Below, piece after piece: positions 6,187-8,019 of a DNA stretch of 8,019 nt. A model generated the notes under the pieces. The model was not told the origin of the DNA. It saw only the letters and a list, made by a program, of their open reading frames with translations, and did no database searches. How positions within the stretch are numbered: the stretch's first letter is position 1; every line of letters starts with the position of its first letter. A program made the position numbers and the translations under genes. The stretch comes from Victivallales bacterium (GTDB taxonomy: Bacteria; Verrucomicrobiota; Lentisphaeria; Oligosphaerales; Oligosphaeraceae): the NCBI GenBank assembly GCA_017963875.1, contig JAGCTA010000263.1:1-8019 (forward strand). Reading direction: 5' to 3'.

Positions 6187-6305
6187 CAAAAACAACAAAA
6201 GCCGCGCCATGAAACCATAGGCTGACTGTAAACCACAGGAACACTTCGCTTTCGAGGGAAAGCATGCATCCCGACAGTTACGCGACTCTGGTTCTCTGCG
6301 CGGCC
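6187..6305 (-). ncRNA. Candidate structured RNA with terminator-like U-tract upstream of rnf
   Basis: The minus strand from 6305 to 6201 can fold into one long rod of five nested helices. P1 pairs GCCGCGC (6304-6298) with GCGCGGC (6207-6201), plus a G-U pair. P2 pairs 6293-6289 with 6217-6213 (AACCA/TGGTT). P3 pairs 6278-6274 with 6229-6225 (ACTGT/ACAGT). P4 pairs 6273-6269 with 6240-6236 (CGGGA/TCCTG, one G-U). P5 is a perfect 6-base hairpin GCTTTC-CCTC-GAAAGC (6263-6248). The closing GC-rich helix is followed at once by the T-rich run TTTTGTTGTTTTTG (6200-6187), as at an intrinsic terminator. No open frame explains the region, and the rnf promoter lies just beyond it. I could not match it to SRP RNA, 6S RNA, tmRNA, a tRNA or a familiar riboswitch. 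It may be a small RNA, or the end of a transcript from further right. Its own promoter is not evident. Confidence 0.4.
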
Positions 6306-6498
6306 TGATATGTTCAAATACTGAATCAAATCTTTACTTTAATTTAGCATGAAAATCAATAAATGCAAGTTTGACCCAAAAGGCAGGATCGAACTCCAAT
6401 TATGGTGTATTTTCCCCACTGTCCACCTTTCTTTTTTCTGCAATTTAATACTACAAAAAAGGTTTTTGTATTATATTATTTATGGTTTTAGTGTTTTT
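6306..6498. other. AT-rich divergent intergenic stretch with no recognised gene
   Basis: Between the RNA candidate and the transporter's upstream signals I see no coding sequence, repeat or RNA gene I can support. It contains several stop codons in all frames and AT-rich stretches (for example around 6330-6360 and 6440-6480) that could hold promoters for either direction. The whole gene-free interval is 6086-6535. Confidence 0.6.
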
Positions 6499-6504
6499 TA
6501 TAAT
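6499..6504 (+). promoter_or_regulatory. Candidate -10 box for the transporter gene
   Basis: A perfect TATAAT lies 31 bases before the chosen ATG at 6536. No good -35 hexamer is found at 16-18 bases upstream (TTATTT at the 17-base position), so this is only a partial promoter. If used, it rules out the upstream ATG at 6482 as the start. Confidence 0.3.
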
Positions 6505-6535
6505 CAAGTACCCTCCGCCCAAAGGCATCGTTTCC

Positions 6536-7441
6536 ATGGCAATAGGCATTATCTGCGGTTTTCTGGCTGCCCTCTTCAACTCAATCGGCTATTTGTTCAG
6601 CGCACGTTTTCTTCTTCACCACAAATCGCCTTTTCTCCTATTGATTCTAGCCCAGTGCGGCATGCTTCTTGTCTCATTTCCCTTCCTGTTCTGGTTGTTT
6701 CCATTCGGTAGCATCGACCAGCCATGGCGGATAACGTGGCTGACGGCCGCCTGGGTGGCGGTCTTCATGATAGGACAGGGAACATTCTTCACCGCGCTTC
6801 GATATTTTGAGGCCAGCCGCCTGTCATCGCTTCTTGGCCTGAAAATTATCGTCCTCGCATTGATGTTCAGATTCGTACAGCACGGGACATTGAACATCTG
6901 GCAGTGGCTCGCCGTCCTCCTGGCTGCGGCTGCGGGAATGCTTTTCAACTGGAGCGGGACAGGAAAGACAAGTATCAAAGGATGGCTGCTCGTCATTGTA
7001 ACGCTGTTCTGCTATTCATCGGCAGACCTTCTAGAAACGGAATTGGTTCTGTTCGTCAAGGGGCTTGGATATTCTGACATTCACAGTGCCCTCACCGTGA
7101 CATCGCTCGTCTATACGGTTCTCGGCCTCGTCGCCCTGCCCTTCCTCACATGCGTCCATGGAACGGGCGCGCAGTTCCGCATGGCATTTCCATACGCTGT
7201 CATCTGGCTATTGTCACAAGTGTCGCTCTTCATCTGTTTCGCCAATATCCGCCCCGTTTTCGGCAACGTCATTCTTGCGATGCGCGGGCCGCTGTCGGTC
7301 GCATTCGGTGCGGCACTGCCATTGATTGGCCTAGCGGCACTTGATTCAAAAATCAGTGCCCGCAAATGGATTCAGCGCGGCGTGGCGGCACTGATCATGG
7401 TCGGTGCCATCGCGCTGTACTCGTGGGCCAAAACACTCTAA
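6536..7441 (+). CDS. EamA/DMT-superfamily membrane transporter
   Basis: This is a ten-segment membrane protein of the drug/metabolite transporter type; its substrate cannot be told from sequence. From ATG 6536 it is 301 residues, the usual size. Hydrophobic segments lie at about 2-25, 32-55, 67-88, 97-114, 122-139, 149-170, 185-204, 218-237, 241-266 and 280-298, consistent with two five-segment repeats. The end of the second repeat (GNVILAMRGP near 243, then a loop and WIQRGVAALIMVGAIAL at 278-294) matches the EamA pattern. The frame extends to ATG 6482, but that start has no ribosome site and adds a poor N-terminus. ATG 6536 follows AAAGG with a 10-base spacer. It is divergent from rnf and 52 bases ahead of the GH36 gene in the same direction, so the two may be co-transcribed. 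Confidence 0.8.
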   Translation: MAIGIICGFLAALFNSIGYLFSARFLLHHKSPFLLLILAQCGMLLVSFPFLFWLFPFGSIDQPWRITWLTAAWVAVFMIGQGTFFTALRYFEASRLSSLLGLKIIVLALMFRFVQHGTLNIWQWLAVLLAAAAGMLFNWSGTGKTSIKGWLLVIVTLFCYSSADLLETELVLFVKGLGYSDIHSALTVTSLVYTVLGLVALPFLTCVHGTGAQFRMAFPYAVIWLLSQVSLFICFANIRPVFGNVILAMRGPLSVAFGAALPLIGLAALDSKISARKWIQRGVAALIMVGAIALYSWAKTL

Positions 7442-7493
7442 GTTCACTTGTTTTTTGTTTTAAACCACATATATCCACATCTGGAGAAACATC

Positions 7494-8019
7494 ATGGAAC
7501 TTCAGCAACTGAAATCCTGCTATCGTTCAAGCCTGCCCATCAACCTTCCACCTGAAGCCTGCCTTGTCTACCGCAGCAGCAACAACATGTGCCCCCACCT
7601 GCCAAGTGCTCCGTTGACAGAAGTGTGTAATTTCGACTGTGACCTGCCTAGCCAGGATGTCGTCATTGTCGGCAACCAACGCACGAACGAGTACATCCTG
7701 ATTGGCGCATTGACAGCCAACCGTTCCTTGACGTATTTTCTTGTCAGAAAACGCAGCGGTCGCCTTCGTGAAGTCTTAATCGAACAGCCCGACATCAAAC
7801 CCGACGAGACTCCCGAACAACTGATGATCAAAAAGGGCGATGACTGGCGCGCCCTCCTGAAGGAATATGGCGCGGCCTCCGCCGCCGCGATGGGCGTCAA
7901 GCCAATCAATCCAAAGGACAATCTCGTTGGATACTGCACATGGTACTACTATTACGCGGACGTCAGCGAGAAGAACTTCCTTGACAATGTTGATGCCCTA
8001 GCAGCACATCCAGATTCAC
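7494..8019 (+). CDS. GH36-type glycoside hydrolase (alpha-galactosidase/raffinose synthase-like), 5' part
   Basis: The first 175 residues are present and the gene runs off the right edge. The diagnostic segment is NLVGYCTWYYYYADVSEKNF (143-162), which matches the start of the catalytic barrel in GH36 enzymes, where the usual form is GWCSWYYY. It is preceded by DDWRALLKEYG (116-126) and AAMGVKP (131-137), as in that family. The catalytic aspartates lie further downstream and are not in the window. Only about 145 residues precede the barrel, less than the N-terminal beta-domain of large GH36 alpha-galactosidases, suggesting a compact enzyme like the archaeal and Thermotoga forms. No signal peptide is seen, so action is probably cytoplasmic on imported galactosides. 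ATG 7494 has GGAG at 7483-7486 with a 7-base spacer. Exact substrate is unknown. Confidence 0.75.
   Translation, partial: MELQQLKSCYRSSLPINLPPEACLVYRSSNNMCPHLPSAPLTEVCNFDCDLPSQDVVIVGNQRTNEYILIGALTANRSLTYFLVRKRSGRLREVLIEQPDIKPDETPEQLMIKKGDDWRALLKEYGAASAAAMGVKPINPKDNLVGYCTWYYYYADVSEKNFLDNVDALAAHPDS

Noticed and set aside
6201..6304. Reading the 7-base GC inverted repeat as the acceptor stem of a tRNA on the plus strand
   Set aside because: The 104-base span has no T-loop consensus, D-arm or anticodon stem at the right places. The U-tract follows on the minus strand, not the plus.
6383..6397. tRNA T-arm-like sequence on the minus strand (GGAGTTCGATCC)
   Set aside because: The T-stem has two mismatches, and no matching acceptor stem, anticodon arm or D-arm is found around it.
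7430..7475. Intrinsic terminator after the transporter gene
   Set aside because: There are T-rich runs but only a weak AT-rich pairing (AAAACA/TGTTTT) with a long loop. It is not convincing, and the next gene follows closely in the same direction.

Overview
The window looks like chromosomal DNA from an anaerobic or facultative, Gram-negative-type bacterium with roughly balanced base composition and ordinary Shine-Dalgarno use. Its core is a complete six-gene Rnf operon on the minus strand. The presence of Rnf and a GH36-type glycoside hydrolase fits a fermenting glycan degrader. A gut or sediment member of the Planctomycetota-Verrucomicrobiota-Lentisphaerota group is my guess from general character only; no taxonomic marker is present.

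Layout, read along the minus strand from right to left: an unannotated structured-RNA candidate (6305-6187), a good sigma70-like promoter (6170-6142), then rnfA, rnfB, rnfC, rnfD, rnfG, rnfE and a ruvC-family gene. Five of the six downstream junctions are tight, from a 4-base overlap to a 58-base gap. The exception is the 95-base AT-rich rnfA-rnfB gap, which holds a candidate internal promoter. At the left edge, the 3' end of an unidentified plus-strand gene converges on and slightly overlaps ruvC. To the right of the 450-base divergent intergenic region, the plus strand carries an EamA/DMT-type transporter gene. It is followed after 52 bases by the 5' part of a GH36 (alpha-galactosidase/raffinose synthase-like) gene that runs off the window.

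Functionally, RnfB and RnfC exchange electrons between reduced ferredoxin and NAD+. RnfD and RnfG carry covalently bound FMN at [S/T]GAT motifs. RnfA and RnfE form the membrane core with paired cysteines. The complex couples this electron transfer to Na+ or H+ translocation. All key cofactor residues expected for these steps are visible.

No unmistakably new multi-gene system is present. The points most worth a second look are the rod-shaped RNA candidate with its own U-tract just upstream of the rnf promoter, the cysteine-rich tail on RnfE, the half-degenerate last ferredoxin domain of RnfB, and the extended, atypical RuvC at the operon end.
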